Assembly: GCF_002101965.1 (NCBI RefSeq)
Contig: NZ_LQQA01000006.1
Span: 248,001 to 312,000, forward strand
Source: Mycolicibacterium wolinskyi
GTDB lineage: Bacteria; Actinomycetota; Actinomycetes; Mycobacteriales; Mycobacteriaceae
DNA length: 64,000 bases
Direction of reading: 5' to 3'
In this document: piece after piece, positions 55,595 through 63,793 of the stretch
How positions within the stretch are numbered: the stretch's first letter is position 1
Layout of the letters: each line of letters starts with the position of its first letter
The notes under the pieces: generated by a model
Seen by the model: only the letters and a program-made list of their open reading frames with translations
The model's database searches: none
Told to the model about the DNA's origin: nothing
Position numbers and translations under genes: made by a program

Positions 55595-56575
55595 ATGACC
55601 GCACTGGTGGTCGACGATCTGTCCGTCGACATCCGCACCATCACCGGTACCGTCCGCGCCGTCAACAACGTGTCGTTCTCGGCCGAGCGGGGCGAAACCC
55701 TGGCGCTGCTCGGCGAATCCGGCTGCGGCAAGTCGATGACCGCGACGGCCCTGGTCGGCCTGCTGGAGCCGGTCGCCGACGTCGTGTCGGGCACCGCGAA
55801 GCTCACCGGCAAGGACAGCGAGGTCGATCTGTTCAGTGCCGACCGCAAGAAGCGCCGCGAGATCGCGGGCACCGAGTTGGCGATCGTCTTCCAGGACGCG
55901 CTCACCGCGCTCAACCCGCTCTATACCGTGGGAACCCAACTGGCCGAACCGTTCCGGATCCATCGGGGATTGTCCGCCAAGGAAGCGAAACGCAAGGCGG
56001 TCGAGCTCATGGCCCGCGTCGGGATTCCGCAGCCCGAGACTCGGCTGAACTCGTATCCGCATCAGTTCTCCGGTGGCATGCGCCAGCGGCTGCTCATCGC
56101 GATGGCCGTTGCGCTCAACCCCAGTGTCCTGATCGCCGACGAGCCCACGACCGCACTCGACGTCACCGTGCAGGCCCAGATCATGGCGCTGCTGCGTGAC
56201 TTGCGCACCGAGTACGACATGGCCGTCGTGCTCATCACGCACGACCTCGCCCTGGTCGCCGAGGAGGCCGACCGGGTCGCGGTGATGTACGCCGGCCAGG
56301 TCGTCGAAACCGGTCCGGTCGCAGAGGTTTTCGCCAATCCCCGCCACCCGTACACCAAAGGCCTGCTGAACTCGGTGCCGGTCAGCGCGGTGCGCGGCGA
56401 GACGCTCAAGTCGATCGGCGGTGCGCCACCGGACCTGCACTCGATCCCGGCCGGCTGTGTCTACCAGGACCGCTGCCCGCTGGCCCGCGACATCTGCATC
56501 ACCATGAGGCCCGCGCTGCAAGGCGACGGCCGGCGCAGCGCATGCCATTTCCCGGAGGAGGTCACCAATGTCTGA
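55595..56575 (+). CDS. ABC transporter ATP-binding protein, DppD/OppD type
   Basis: A 326-residue ATPase; ATG 55595 (MTALVVDDLSVDI) lies 11 bases after the permease stop. Walker A GESGCGKS, Q-loop IVFQDALTALNPLY, signature FSGGMRQRL, Walker B VLIADEPTTALD, H-loop ITHDLALV. The C-terminal oligopeptide-transporter region has Cys-rich CVYQDRCPLARDIC, which binds an Fe-S cluster in some OppD/DppD proteins. Its stop overlaps the next start by 8 bases. Confidence 0.94.
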   Translation: MTALVVDDLSVDIRTITGTVRAVNNVSFSAERGETLALLGESGCGKSMTATALVGLLEPVADVVSGTAKLTGKDSEVDLFSADRKKRREIAGTELAIVFQDALTALNPLYTVGTQLAEPFRIHRGLSAKEAKRKAVELMARVGIPQPETRLNSYPHQFSGGMRQRLLIAMAVALNPSVLIADEPTTALDVTVQAQIMALLRDLRTEYDMAVVLITHDLALVAEEADRVAVMYAGQVVETGPVAEVFANPRHPYTKGLLNSVPVSAVRGETLKSIGGAPPDLHSIPAGCVYQDRCPLARDICITMRPALQGDGRRSACHFPEEVTNV

Positions 56576-57551
56576 TCAGTTGCTGAGCGTCCGCGATCTG
56601 CGGAAGTCGTTCCGGGTCGGCAAGAACCGGCTGGCTGCGCTCGACGGCATCACCCTCGACCTCGCCCGCGGCGAGACGCTCGGCCTCGTGGGTGAGTCCG
56701 GCTGCGGAAAGTCCACGCTGGCACGGACTCTGATGATGCTCGAGCGCCCCGATTCCGGAAGCGTCACATTCGACGGTATCGACCCGTTCGGCCTGCGCGG
56801 CAAGGACTTGCTGAAGTTCCGCCGCCGCGTGCAGATGGTCTTTCAGGACCCGTACGCATCGCTGAACTCCCGCATGACGGCGGGCGACATCATCGCCGAG
56901 CCGTGGCGCACCCACAAGACGCTGTACCCGAACCGCAAAGACCGCGAGATGCGGATACGGGGACTGCTGGACATGGTCGGGCTCGGCGCCAAGGCTGCCA
57001 ACAAATACCCGCAGGAGTTCTCCGGCGGACAGCGGCAACGCATCGGTATCGCCCGGGCGCTGGCGCTCAACCCCGACGTGATCATCTGCGACGAACCGGT
57101 GTCCGCGCTCGACCTCTCGGTGCAGGCACAGGTGCTCAACCTGCTCAACGATCTGCAACAGGAGCTGCAGATCTCCTACATCTTCATCTCGCACGATCTT
57201 TCGGTGGTCCGCCACGTCGCCGACCGCGTCACGGTGATGTACCTGGGGCGCATGATCGAAAGCGGCAGCACCGAGGACGTCTACCAGCATCCCCGCCATC
57301 CCTACACCGCGGCGTTGATGTCGGCGGCACCGAAACTCGATGCGGCGCAACGCAACGACCGGATTCTGTTGAGCGGCGAGGTGCCCTCGCCGCTGAACCC
57401 GCCGTCGGGGTGCCGTTTTCGCACCCGCTGCTGGCAGGCCACCGAGATCTGCGCGACGGAGGCGCCCGATCCGCGGTTCGTCGCCGAGGCCGCCGACCAC
57501 ATGTCCGAATGCCATCACCCACTGCAGCCGGCCGTGCCGGTTTCGGCGTGA
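56568..57551 (+). CDS. ABC transporter ATP-binding protein, DppF/OppF type
   Basis: A 327-residue ATPase: Walker A GESGCGKST, signature FSGGQRQRI, Walker B VIICDEPVSALD, H-loop ISHDLSVVRHVAD. The C-terminal Cys set (CRFRTRCWQATEIC and MSECHHP) again fits the Fe-S-type oligopeptide ATPase tail. It completes the five-gene transporter. The stop overlaps the following GTG by 4 bp. Confidence 0.94.
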   Translation: MSDQLLSVRDLRKSFRVGKNRLAALDGITLDLARGETLGLVGESGCGKSTLARTLMMLERPDSGSVTFDGIDPFGLRGKDLLKFRRRVQMVFQDPYASLNSRMTAGDIIAEPWRTHKTLYPNRKDREMRIRGLLDMVGLGAKAANKYPQEFSGGQRQRIGIARALALNPDVIICDEPVSALDLSVQAQVLNLLNDLQQELQISYIFISHDLSVVRHVADRVTVMYLGRMIESGSTEDVYQHPRHPYTAALMSAAPKLDAAQRNDRILLSGEVPSPLNPPSGCRFRTRCWQATEICATEAPDPRFVAEAADHMSECHHPLQPAVPVSA

Positions 57552-58270
57552 GCATCGCCGGCTATGTGATCATCGCCGCCGCCATCGTGCTGGCGTCATG
57601 CATGCAGGCCTCGATCGGCTTCGGCATGGGAATGCTGGCGGCGCCGATCGTCGCCATCGTCGATCCCGGCCTGATTCCGGGCACCCTGATCATGCTGGCC
57701 ACCATGGTCACCTTGATGGTCGTGGTGCGCGAGCGCGAGGACATCGACCTGGCAGGCACGGGCTGGGCGCTCGCCGGGCGCGTGCCGGGGACCATCGCAG
57801 GCGCGCTGCTGCTCGTGGTGTTGCCCGAGCGGACCCTGGCCTATGCGCTGGCCGCGGTCGTGCTCGGTGGCGTCGCACTGACGAGCTTCGGCTGGATACC
57901 GGCCCCACACCGGCGCAACCTGGTGCTGGCCGGGGCCACGTCGGGGCTGCTCGGCACTGCCACCTCGATCGGCGGCCCGCCCATGGCGCTGGTGTGGCAG
58001 AACAACACCGGCGCCCGCCTGCGCGGAACCATGAGCGGATTCTTCCTCGTGGGCTCGGTGCTGTCGCTCGTGGTGCTCGCGCTGACCGGGTCCATCGACC
58101 GCCACACGATTGTCGTGTTCGCGATGCTGATTCCCGCGTGCGTCGCCGGCTACGGGTTGTCGCGATGGGTCAATCGCCATCTCGACCGGCAACGCCAGCG
58201 GTGGGCCGCCATCGTGATCTCCACGCTCGGCGCGGTGGTGCTGATCGTCCGTCAGTTGATCGGGGGCTGA
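57548..58270 (+). CDS. TauE/SafE-family membrane permease
   Basis: A 240-residue protein starting at GTG 57548. About eight short hydrophobic helices and the family motifs (QASIGFGMGMLAAPIVAIVDP and GLLGTATSIGGPPMALVWQN) are visible. TauE/SafE proteins export or import organosulfonates and other organic anions. Its place inside a sugar-acid uptake operon suggests it moves a related anion. The IclR gene follows 1 base later. Confidence 0.87.
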   Translation: MSIAGYVIIAAAIVLASCMQASIGFGMGMLAAPIVAIVDPGLIPGTLIMLATMVTLMVVVREREDIDLAGTGWALAGRVPGTIAGALLLVVLPERTLAYALAAVVLGGVALTSFGWIPAPHRRNLVLAGATSGLLGTATSIGGPPMALVWQNNTGARLRGTMSGFFLVGSVLSLVVLALTGSIDRHTIVVFAMLIPACVAGYGLSRWVNRHLDRQRQRWAAIVISTLGAVVLIVRQLIGG

Positions 58271-58271
58271 A

Positions 58272-59072
58272 ATGACCGACGAGGACAGCGTTTCGGTGCG
58301 GAAAGTGAAGTCCGCGGTGCGCACCGTGGAGTTGCTCGAATACCTGGCGGCCCGGCCGGACCAGCCGTGCCGCATCCGGGATATCTGTGCGGCGCTGGAG
58401 ATGCCGCGCAGTTCGGCGCACGCACTGCTTCGCACGCTGGTGGCGCAGGGCTGGGTCCGTTCCGACGATGCCGGCAGCCAGTACAGCATCGGCGTCCGCG
58501 CGCTGCTCGTCGGCACGAGTTACCTCGACGCCGACCCTTATCTGCCGATGATCACGCCGTTTCTCGACGATCTGCGCGGCGACCTCGACGAGACCTTTCA
58601 CCTCGGCCGGCTCGACGGCCACGACGTGGTGTACCTGGCCACCAGGGAATCCCGGCAGTACGTGCGCACGACGAACAAGGTGGGCCGCCGGCTGCCTGCC
58701 TACACCACCGCACTCGGCAAGGCGCTGCTCGCCGAGCGCTTCGGCGCCGAGCTCGATGCGCACATCCCGCCGACGCTGACCCCGCTCACCCCGCGCACCG
58801 TGACCGATCGGGCCGCACTCGAGGCGTCGCTCGACGAGACGCGGGTCAGGGGATACGCGACCGAGGACGAGGAAAACACCACGGGGATAAAGTGCTTCGC
58901 GGTCTCGCTGCGCTACCTGCAGCCCGCGCAGGACGCGATCAGTGCGTCGGTGCCGCTGTCGCGGCTCACGCCGGCCCGCGAACGCGAAATCGTCGACGCC
59001 CTGCGCATGGTGTGCGACAAGGTTTCGCGCGTCGTCCGGCCGGTTGCCAACGGGGACAAGTGGTTCGCATGA
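58272..59072 (+). CDS. IclR-family transcriptional regulator
   Basis: A 266-residue regulator: winged HTH residues 12-70 ([22 protein letters not shown], then [19 protein letters not shown]) and an IclR effector domain ([42 protein letters not shown]). IclR proteins often control aldarate and aromatic-acid operons. It probably governs the transporter-gudD operon in which it is embedded, perhaps by binding upstream of the binding-protein gene. Confidence 0.93.
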   Translation: MTDEDSVSVRKVKSAVRTVELLEYLAARPDQPCRIRDICAALEMPRSSAHALLRTLVAQGWVRSDDAGSQYSIGVRALLVGTSYLDADPYLPMITPFLDDLRGDLDETFHLGRLDGHDVVYLATRESRQYVRTTNKVGRRLPAYTTALGKALLAERFGAELDAHIPPTLTPLTPRTVTDRAALEASLDETRVRGYATEDEENTTGIKCFAVSLRYLQPAQDAISASVPLSRLTPAREREIVDALRMVCDKVSRVVRPVANGDKWFA

Positions 59073-59088
59073 ACACCAGGAGAAGATG

Positions 59089-60438
59089 ATGAGCACCAAG
59101 ACCGCCACACCCGTCGTGACGGGCATGACCGTGATCCCGATCGCCGGTCACGACAGCATGCTGTTGAACCTCAGCGGCGCGCACGGGCCGTACTTCACCC
59201 GGAACCTGTTGGTCCTGAAGGACTCCGACGGGAACACCGGGGTCGGTGAGGTGCCCGGCGGTGAAGCGATCCGCCGCACGCTCGACGATGCCCGCCCGCT
59301 CGTCGAGGGCAGGTCGATCGGGGAGTACCACGCGGTACTGGCGAGTATCCGCAGAGAGTTCGCCGACCGTGACAGTGCGGGCCGCGGCGCGCAGACCTTC
59401 GACCTACGGGTGACGGTGCACGCGGTCACCGCGGTCGAATCGGCGCTACTCGACCTGCTCGGCAAGCACCTCGGGGTGCCCGTCGCGGCCCTGCTCGGCG
59501 ACGGTCAGCAGCGCGACCGCGTGCAGGCGCTGGGCTACCTGTTCTTCGTCGGTGACCGCAACCGCACCGACCTGCCCTACCAGTCGGCTGCCGACGAACC
59601 GGCGGGTGCCGACGACTGGATGCGCATCCGCCACGACGAGGCGCTGTCCCCGGAGGCCGTCGTCCGGCTCGCCGAGGCGGCTCGTGCCCGCTACGGCTTC
59701 CGCGACTTCAAGCTCAAGGGTGGCGTACTGCCCGCCGCCGAGGAGGCCAAGGCCGTCACCGCACTTGCCGAACGGTTCCCGGACGCACGAATCACGCTCG
59801 ACCCCAACGGCGGCTGGCTGCTCGCCGACGCGATCGACACGTGCCGTCAACTCACCGATGTCCTGGCCTACGCCGAGGATCCCGTGGGGCCCGAGGGTAC
59901 GTTCTCGGGCCGCGAGGTGATGGCGGAGTTCAAACGGGCCACCGGCCTGCCGACCGCCACCAACATGATCGCCACCGACTGGCGCGAGATGGGACACGCG
60001 ATACGTGCGGGCGCGGTGGACATTCCGTTGGCCGATCCGCACTTCTGGACGATGAGCGGTTCGGTGCGCGTGGCGCAGCTGTGCGACGCCTGGGGTCTCA
60101 CGTGGGGTTCGCACTCCAACAACCACTTCGACGTGTCCCTGGCGATGTTCACCCACGTCGCTGCCGCGGCGCCGGGCGCCATCACCGCCATCGACACCCA
60201 CTGGATCTGGCAGGACGGGCAGCGCATCACCAAGCAGCCCTACCGGATCGTCGACGGATACCTCGACGTGCCCGCCACGCCGGGTCTCGGGGTCGAGCTC
60301 GACGACGAGCGGGTGGCTGCAGCGCACGAGCTCTACCTGGCGAAGGGCCTCGGCGCCCGCGACGACGCGGCGGCCATGCAATACCTGATTCCAGGATGGA
60401 AGTTCGACAGCAAACGTCCTGCACTGCAACGGGGTTGA
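59089..60438 (+). CDS. gudD: Glucarate dehydratase
   Basis: A 449-residue enolase-superfamily enzyme. ATG 59086 and 59089 are adjacent; 59089 has AGGAG at 6 nt. [20 protein letters not shown] is the glucarate dehydratase N-terminal signature, with KxK in FKLKGGVLP, metal ligands in ITLDPNGGW and [18 protein letters not shown], and the His in [11 protein letters not shown]. It converts D-glucarate to 5-keto-4-deoxyglucarate, the substrate of KdgD encoded at 40.5 kb. Confidence 0.94.
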   Translation: MSTKTATPVVTGMTVIPIAGHDSMLLNLSGAHGPYFTRNLLVLKDSDGNTGVGEVPGGEAIRRTLDDARPLVEGRSIGEYHAVLASIRREFADRDSAGRGAQTFDLRVTVHAVTAVESALLDLLGKHLGVPVAALLGDGQQRDRVQALGYLFFVGDRNRTDLPYQSAADEPAGADDWMRIRHDEALSPEAVVRLAEAARARYGFRDFKLKGGVLPAAEEAKAVTALAERFPDARITLDPNGGWLLADAIDTCRQLTDVLAYAEDPVGPEGTFSGREVMAEFKRATGLPTATNMIATDWREMGHAIRAGAVDIPLADPHFWTMSGSVRVAQLCDAWGLTWGSHSNNHFDVSLAMFTHVAAAAPGAITAIDTHWIWQDGQRITKQPYRIVDGYLDVPATPGLGVELDDERVAAAHELYLAKGLGARDDAAAMQYLIPGWKFDSKRPALQRG

Positions 60439-60439
60439 G

Positions 60440-61414
60440 ATGAAGATCGTAATCGCCGATTCGTATCTGGTGCCGCACCGGCAGCGGCTGGAAGCCGACC
60501 TGCCCGAGGATGCGTCGGTGCACTGGCATACGCCGGGAGACAGTGGCGTCATCGATGACCTGCGCGATGCCGATGTGTTCGTCGGCAGCCGCTTCACGCC
60601 TGAGATGGCCACGGCAGCAGGCCGATTGCGCCTGGTGCACGTCAACGGTGCGGGCACCGACAAGGTGGCATTCGACAGCCTCGGTCCGGACGTGCAGGTG
60701 GCCAACACGTTCAACCACGAGCAGTCGATCGCCGAGTATGTCGCCGGGGCCGCGGTCATGCTGCGTCGTCACCTGCCCGAGCAGGACCGCGCATTGCGCA
60801 CCGGCCGGTGGGCCACACCGGGCTATGACCGCACGATCGGCCAGTCCAGTTCGCTGCATGGCGCACGCGTCGGTTTCGTCGGATTCGGTCACATCGGCCG
60901 CAGCAGCTGGAATCTGCTGCGTGCGTTCGGCGTCGAGGGCGCTGCGGTGACGGGCAGCGGCAGCGTCGACGCCGCAGCCGAGGGGCTGGTGTGGGCCGGC
61001 GACACGAACCGGCTCGAACAGTTGATGACCGAATCCGAGGTGGTGGTGGTCTGCGCACCGCTGACCGAGCGAACCGTCGGCATAATCGGAGCGGCCGAAC
61101 TGGGTGCACTCGGGCCCGCCGGCGTCCTGATCAACGTCGGCCGGGGACCGCTGGTCGCGGAAGCTACCCTCTATGAAGCACTTTCGACAGGTGGTATCGC
61201 GGCCGCGGCGATCGACGTGTGGTACCGCTACCCGGACGCCGCGGGCTACGGCAGCCCGAGCGACATGCCGTTCCACACCCTGCCGAACGTGCTCATGACC
61301 CCGCACGTATCGGGTGTCACCACGAATACCTTCGCGGCCAGGGCCGCCGACATCGCCGACAACATCGGCAGGCTCGCTCGCGGCGAGCCGCTGCGGAATG
61401 TGGTGTCAAGCTGA
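60440..61414 (+). CDS. D-2-hydroxyacid dehydrogenase
   Basis: A 324-residue member of the phosphoglycerate-dehydrogenase-like family: dinucleotide motif VGFVGFGHIGRSSWNLL, catalytic Arg in LINVGRGPLVAEATLYEAL, acidic residue near IDVWYRYPDA, His in LMTPHVSGVTT. It shares fold and probably role with the 50.8-kb enzyme but is not a close copy. It begins 1 base after gudD and closes the operon. The substrate may be tartronate semialdehyde, glyoxylate or another 2-oxo acid from aldarate catabolism. Confidence 0.87.
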   Translation: MKIVIADSYLVPHRQRLEADLPEDASVHWHTPGDSGVIDDLRDADVFVGSRFTPEMATAAGRLRLVHVNGAGTDKVAFDSLGPDVQVANTFNHEQSIAEYVAGAAVMLRRHLPEQDRALRTGRWATPGYDRTIGQSSSLHGARVGFVGFGHIGRSSWNLLRAFGVEGAAVTGSGSVDAAAEGLVWAGDTNRLEQLMTESEVVVVCAPLTERTVGIIGAAELGALGPAGVLINVGRGPLVAEATLYEALSTGGIAAAAIDVWYRYPDAAGYGSPSDMPFHTLPNVLMTPHVSGVTTNTFAARAADIADNIGRLARGEPLRNVVSS

Positions 61415-61672
61415 CGGCTTGCGTTATCCGCGTCGGGCTGTTTCAGGCGTTGCTCGATCGCGCATCGACTGGAGGCATAGGCTGTGACGGATGGTTACGT
61501 CAACTGTGAGTTTGCCCAGATGCGCCCGATCGATGAACGAATCTTGGCCACGCCCGACTGTTCATAACGCTTGTCGGGACCGCGATGAGGCCGGGATCGT
61601 TCCTTTGTCACACCGTCCACGTAGTCTCGAACGTATGTTCGATCATGCGACTCGTGACGGCGGATAAGTTCT
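61415..61672. other. Boundary region between the sugar-acid operon and the defence-like patch
   Basis: A 258-base gap without a convincing gene. It marks a change to less GC-rich sequence and contains a LexA-type box near its right end. I saw no tRNA, direct repeats or insertion-sequence end here. Confidence 0.45.
61627..61642 (+). promoter_or_regulatory. LexA (SOS) box upstream of the sce7726-like gene
   Basis: TCGAACGTATGTTCGA is a perfect match to the mycobacterial LexA consensus TCGAAC-N4-GTTCGA. It ends 30 bases before GTG 61673, a position where LexA would block the promoter. The consensus is established knowledge; the match is read directly. Confidence 0.85.
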
Positions 61673-62254
61673 GTGCTGAACGAAGCTGCGGTCCGGGATT
61701 CCTTGAGGAGGGAGATCCTCACGGAATCGGCGAATGCCAATGCCGTCTATGAGTTTTGGGTCCCACGTACGAACGAGCGAGCTGACGTGGTTCGCATTGG
61801 GGAGGCCTTGGAGGGTTTTGAGATCAAGACCGAACGTGACAGGTTAGATCGGCTCCCGCGTCAAGCATTGGCATACGCGCGCGTATTTGATCGGTGTCAT
61901 GCGGTGATAGCCCACCGACACGTGGACCGCGCAATAGCGCTGCTTCCACCTTGGTGGGGCATACGGGTAATCGAGGCCAACGAGGAGGTGACCTTTAGTT
62001 GCCTGCGAGAAGCTGGTAGCAATTGTGCGGTAGATGCTGAGACGTTGGTCCGATTGCTCTGGCGAGAGGAAGCGTCCGCGGCGCTTGGTGAACTGGGAGT
62101 TCCCCCGGACCCGTACGCCAGGCGGGGTAGGATGTGGCAATCTTTGTTGTCCCTGCTCGATCTTGACGAACTCAAGACTGTAGTTCGAGAAGCGTTGCTG
62201 CGCCGAGACCCTGCTGCCGCTCGTATACCGTCGCGGCGATTTGTCGCTAGCTGA
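61673..62254 (+). CDS. sce7726-family protein, putative PD-(D/E)XK nuclease
   Basis: A 193-residue protein starting at GTG 61673 (VLNEAAVRDSL). ERADVVRIGEALEGFEIKTERD has the D-x(n)-E-x-K spacing of PD-(D/E)XK nucleases, and LPRQALAYARVFDRCHAVIAHRH follows as in this family. sce7726-type genes are usually next to a phage beta-protein-family gene (sce7725), as here, in mobile or defence contexts. The role is unproven. It is convergent with its partner (8-bp overlap), and a LexA box lies just upstream. Confidence 0.75.
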   Translation: MLNEAAVRDSLRREILTESANANAVYEFWVPRTNERADVVRIGEALEGFEIKTERDRLDRLPRQALAYARVFDRCHAVIAHRHVDRAIALLPPWWGIRVIEANEEVTFSCLREAGSNCAVDAETLVRLLWREEASAALGELGVPPDPYARRGRMWQSLLSLLDLDELKTVVREALLRRDPAAARIPSRRFVAS

Positions 62255-63389
62255 TACGAGACAGCTGATCCACTACGTGGCCGAGATGATGCGACGTTCC
62301 CGCGCCACGCCATTGCTCCTGCCAACCCGGTTCACTTAATCCGTAGGCACAGTCGAAGATTTCTTGGTCGCCCCAACTGAAGTCGGCACCTGCAAATTCT
62401 GGTTGGGACACAAGGAGTTCACAAAGCTCGCGATACTGCTCTGCACCTTCCTGGATTACCGCACCGACCGCTCGTGGGACTAACGTGGTCTGGTCTGCTG
62501 TGTAACGAATGTTCGCACGTTGGCCTGGGCCGCTCGACTGCCCCTCGAAGGGAGGCTTCGGGTTCTGGATCGCGTAGTCACCGAATGTCGGGAGCCGAGA
62601 TATCTGCATCGCTGCGAGGTCACGCCAGAGGTCCCACTCTCGTCGCGGCAGTCTTCCTATTGTGCCTTCGTTGACCACACCCCCGCCCAGTGAACTGGGC
62701 ATCGAGCTGCCGACGAGCACGACGCTTCTCCAGTTGCCAATTGCCGTGAGATCGTCAATCGTGGCTGCGACATCTTCGGCTTCGAGGTCAACGTCTTCCG
62801 AGATGAAGTCCAGATCGAGAATCAGGTCCGCCCCGGTGATCTCAACGTCGACGGTGTGAAGCGCCTCAATTAGCAGGGTCTCGGCGCCGCGACCATTGAT
62901 CGATGCCGAGCCCAGTAAACGATGCCGAATCGCCACGCCGCGGCCGTCGCTTTGCGTGCATGCCGCGATCTGGGCTCTTGTACTCGGCGCGTCGCTCAGG
63001 CGCAACACGGGGACAAAGGCCATGCGCCGTCGGCGCGCGTCGGCGTAGATTGCCGTCAGCACTGGCAGCCTTCCAGTCTTGGTCACCACGGTGTGATTCG
63101 GTGAGAGGCGGAGGATGTCGAGAAAGCATGGATGCGCACCGACAGCGGCTGCAACCTTCTTCACCCAACCTTGAGTTCGCGAGTGTGAGTACGGCTCAGA
63201 ATCGCTTCTCTTGGGGCCAAGAATCTCGACGAGTGGCGTCATATGTGCCCAGACGTTCGCCGAAGCATGGGCTAGGGCATTGCGCTCACCAGCCTTGTTC
63301 TGCAGCACTGCAACGTAGTGCTGGGTCCCAGGTGGTACCGGCTGGAACCACTCCGGCCGAGTCAAGCTAAGTTGCGTCGATGTTGTCAC
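62247..63389 (-). CDS. Beta-protein family (phage T4 beta / sce7725-like)
   Basis: A 380-residue protein starting at GTG 63389 with GGAGG upstream. Typical features are the opening YVAVLQNKAGERNALAH with MTPLVEIL, a central LILDLDFISEDVD, and VLVGSSMPSSLG; the C-terminal part includes FGDYAIQNPKP and ANIRYT. The family resembles the T4 beta protein and recurs beside sce7726 nucleases, suggesting a two-gene phage-defence or mobile-element module. Composition is less GC-rich than the backbone. The 5' end is divergent from the HigBA operon. Confidence 0.78.
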   Translation of the reverse strand: MTTSTQLSLTRPEWFQPVPPGTQHYVAVLQNKAGERNALAHASANVWAHMTPLVEILGPKRSDSEPYSHSRTQGWVKKVAAAVGAHPCFLDILRLSPNHTVVTKTGRLPVLTAIYADARRRRMAFVPVLRLSDAPSTRAQIAACTQSDGRGVAIRHRLLGSASINGRGAETLLIEALHTVDVEITGADLILDLDFISEDVDLEAEDVAATIDDLTAIGNWRSVVLVGSSMPSSLGGGVVNEGTIGRLPRREWDLWRDLAAMQISRLPTFGDYAIQNPKPPFEGQSSGPGQRANIRYTADQTTLVPRAVGAVIQEGAEQYRELCELLVSQPEFAGADFSWGDQEIFDCAYGLSEPGWQEQWRGAGTSHHLGHVVDQLSRIS

Positions 63390-63406
63390 TGACGTCCTCC
63401 TTGCGC

Positions 63407-63434
63407 TATAGTATTTTTAACCCCAAGGGTTAAA
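63407..63434 (+). promoter_or_regulatory. HigBA promoter with operator dyad overlapping the start
   Basis: TATAGT (63407-63412) is a good -10, followed by the dyad TTTAACCC-CAA-GGGTTAAA (63416-63434), 8+3+8 with perfect arms. The last A of the dyad is the first base of the toxin ATG. Autorepression by the HigA antitoxin would cover the transcription start. The same CTATAG core reads as a -10 on the other strand for the beta-protein gene. Confidence 0.65.
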
Positions 63435-63793
63435 TGCGTCAAGGGAGCGGTCCGATCGAGATTGTTTGGGCGGAACAAAAGCTGGCAAAGGCTTGTACTG
63501 GCGACCGCTCGGGTGTAAAGCACTGGGGCGCGGAGCAGTGGAAAGTGCTGAAGCGTCGGCTTGCGGCATTGCATGCCGCGCCGACACTGGCGGACATGGA
63601 TGGTGTGCCTGGGAATTGTCATCACCTGAGCGCTGACAGGGTTGGCACATTCGCGATATATCTCTGGGGCTCATACAGGCTGATTTTTATACCTGACCAT
63701 GATCCGTTACCGATGCTTCAGAGCGGAGGCATTGACCGAACCAGGGTCACGCAGATCCGTATTACAGAGGTGATTGATTACCATGGCAACTAA
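63434..63793 (+). CDS. higB: HigB-like type II toxin (RelE/HigB superfamily mRNA interferase)
   Basis: A 119-residue basic protein with the RelE/HigB fold pattern: an N-terminal helix, KRRLAALHAAPTLADMDGVPG, and the strand-rich TFAIYLWGSYRLIFIPDH and RITEVIDYHGN. It gives a toxin-first order, as usual for HigBA. Members cleave mRNA on the ribosome. The antitoxin start overlaps its 3' end. It is part of the low-GC patch. Confidence 0.83.
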   Translation: MRQGSGPIEIVWAEQKLAKACTGDRSGVKHWGAEQWKVLKRRLAALHAAPTLADMDGVPGNCHHLSADRVGTFAIYLWGSYRLIFIPDHDPLPMLQSGGIDRTRVTQIRITEVIDYHGN

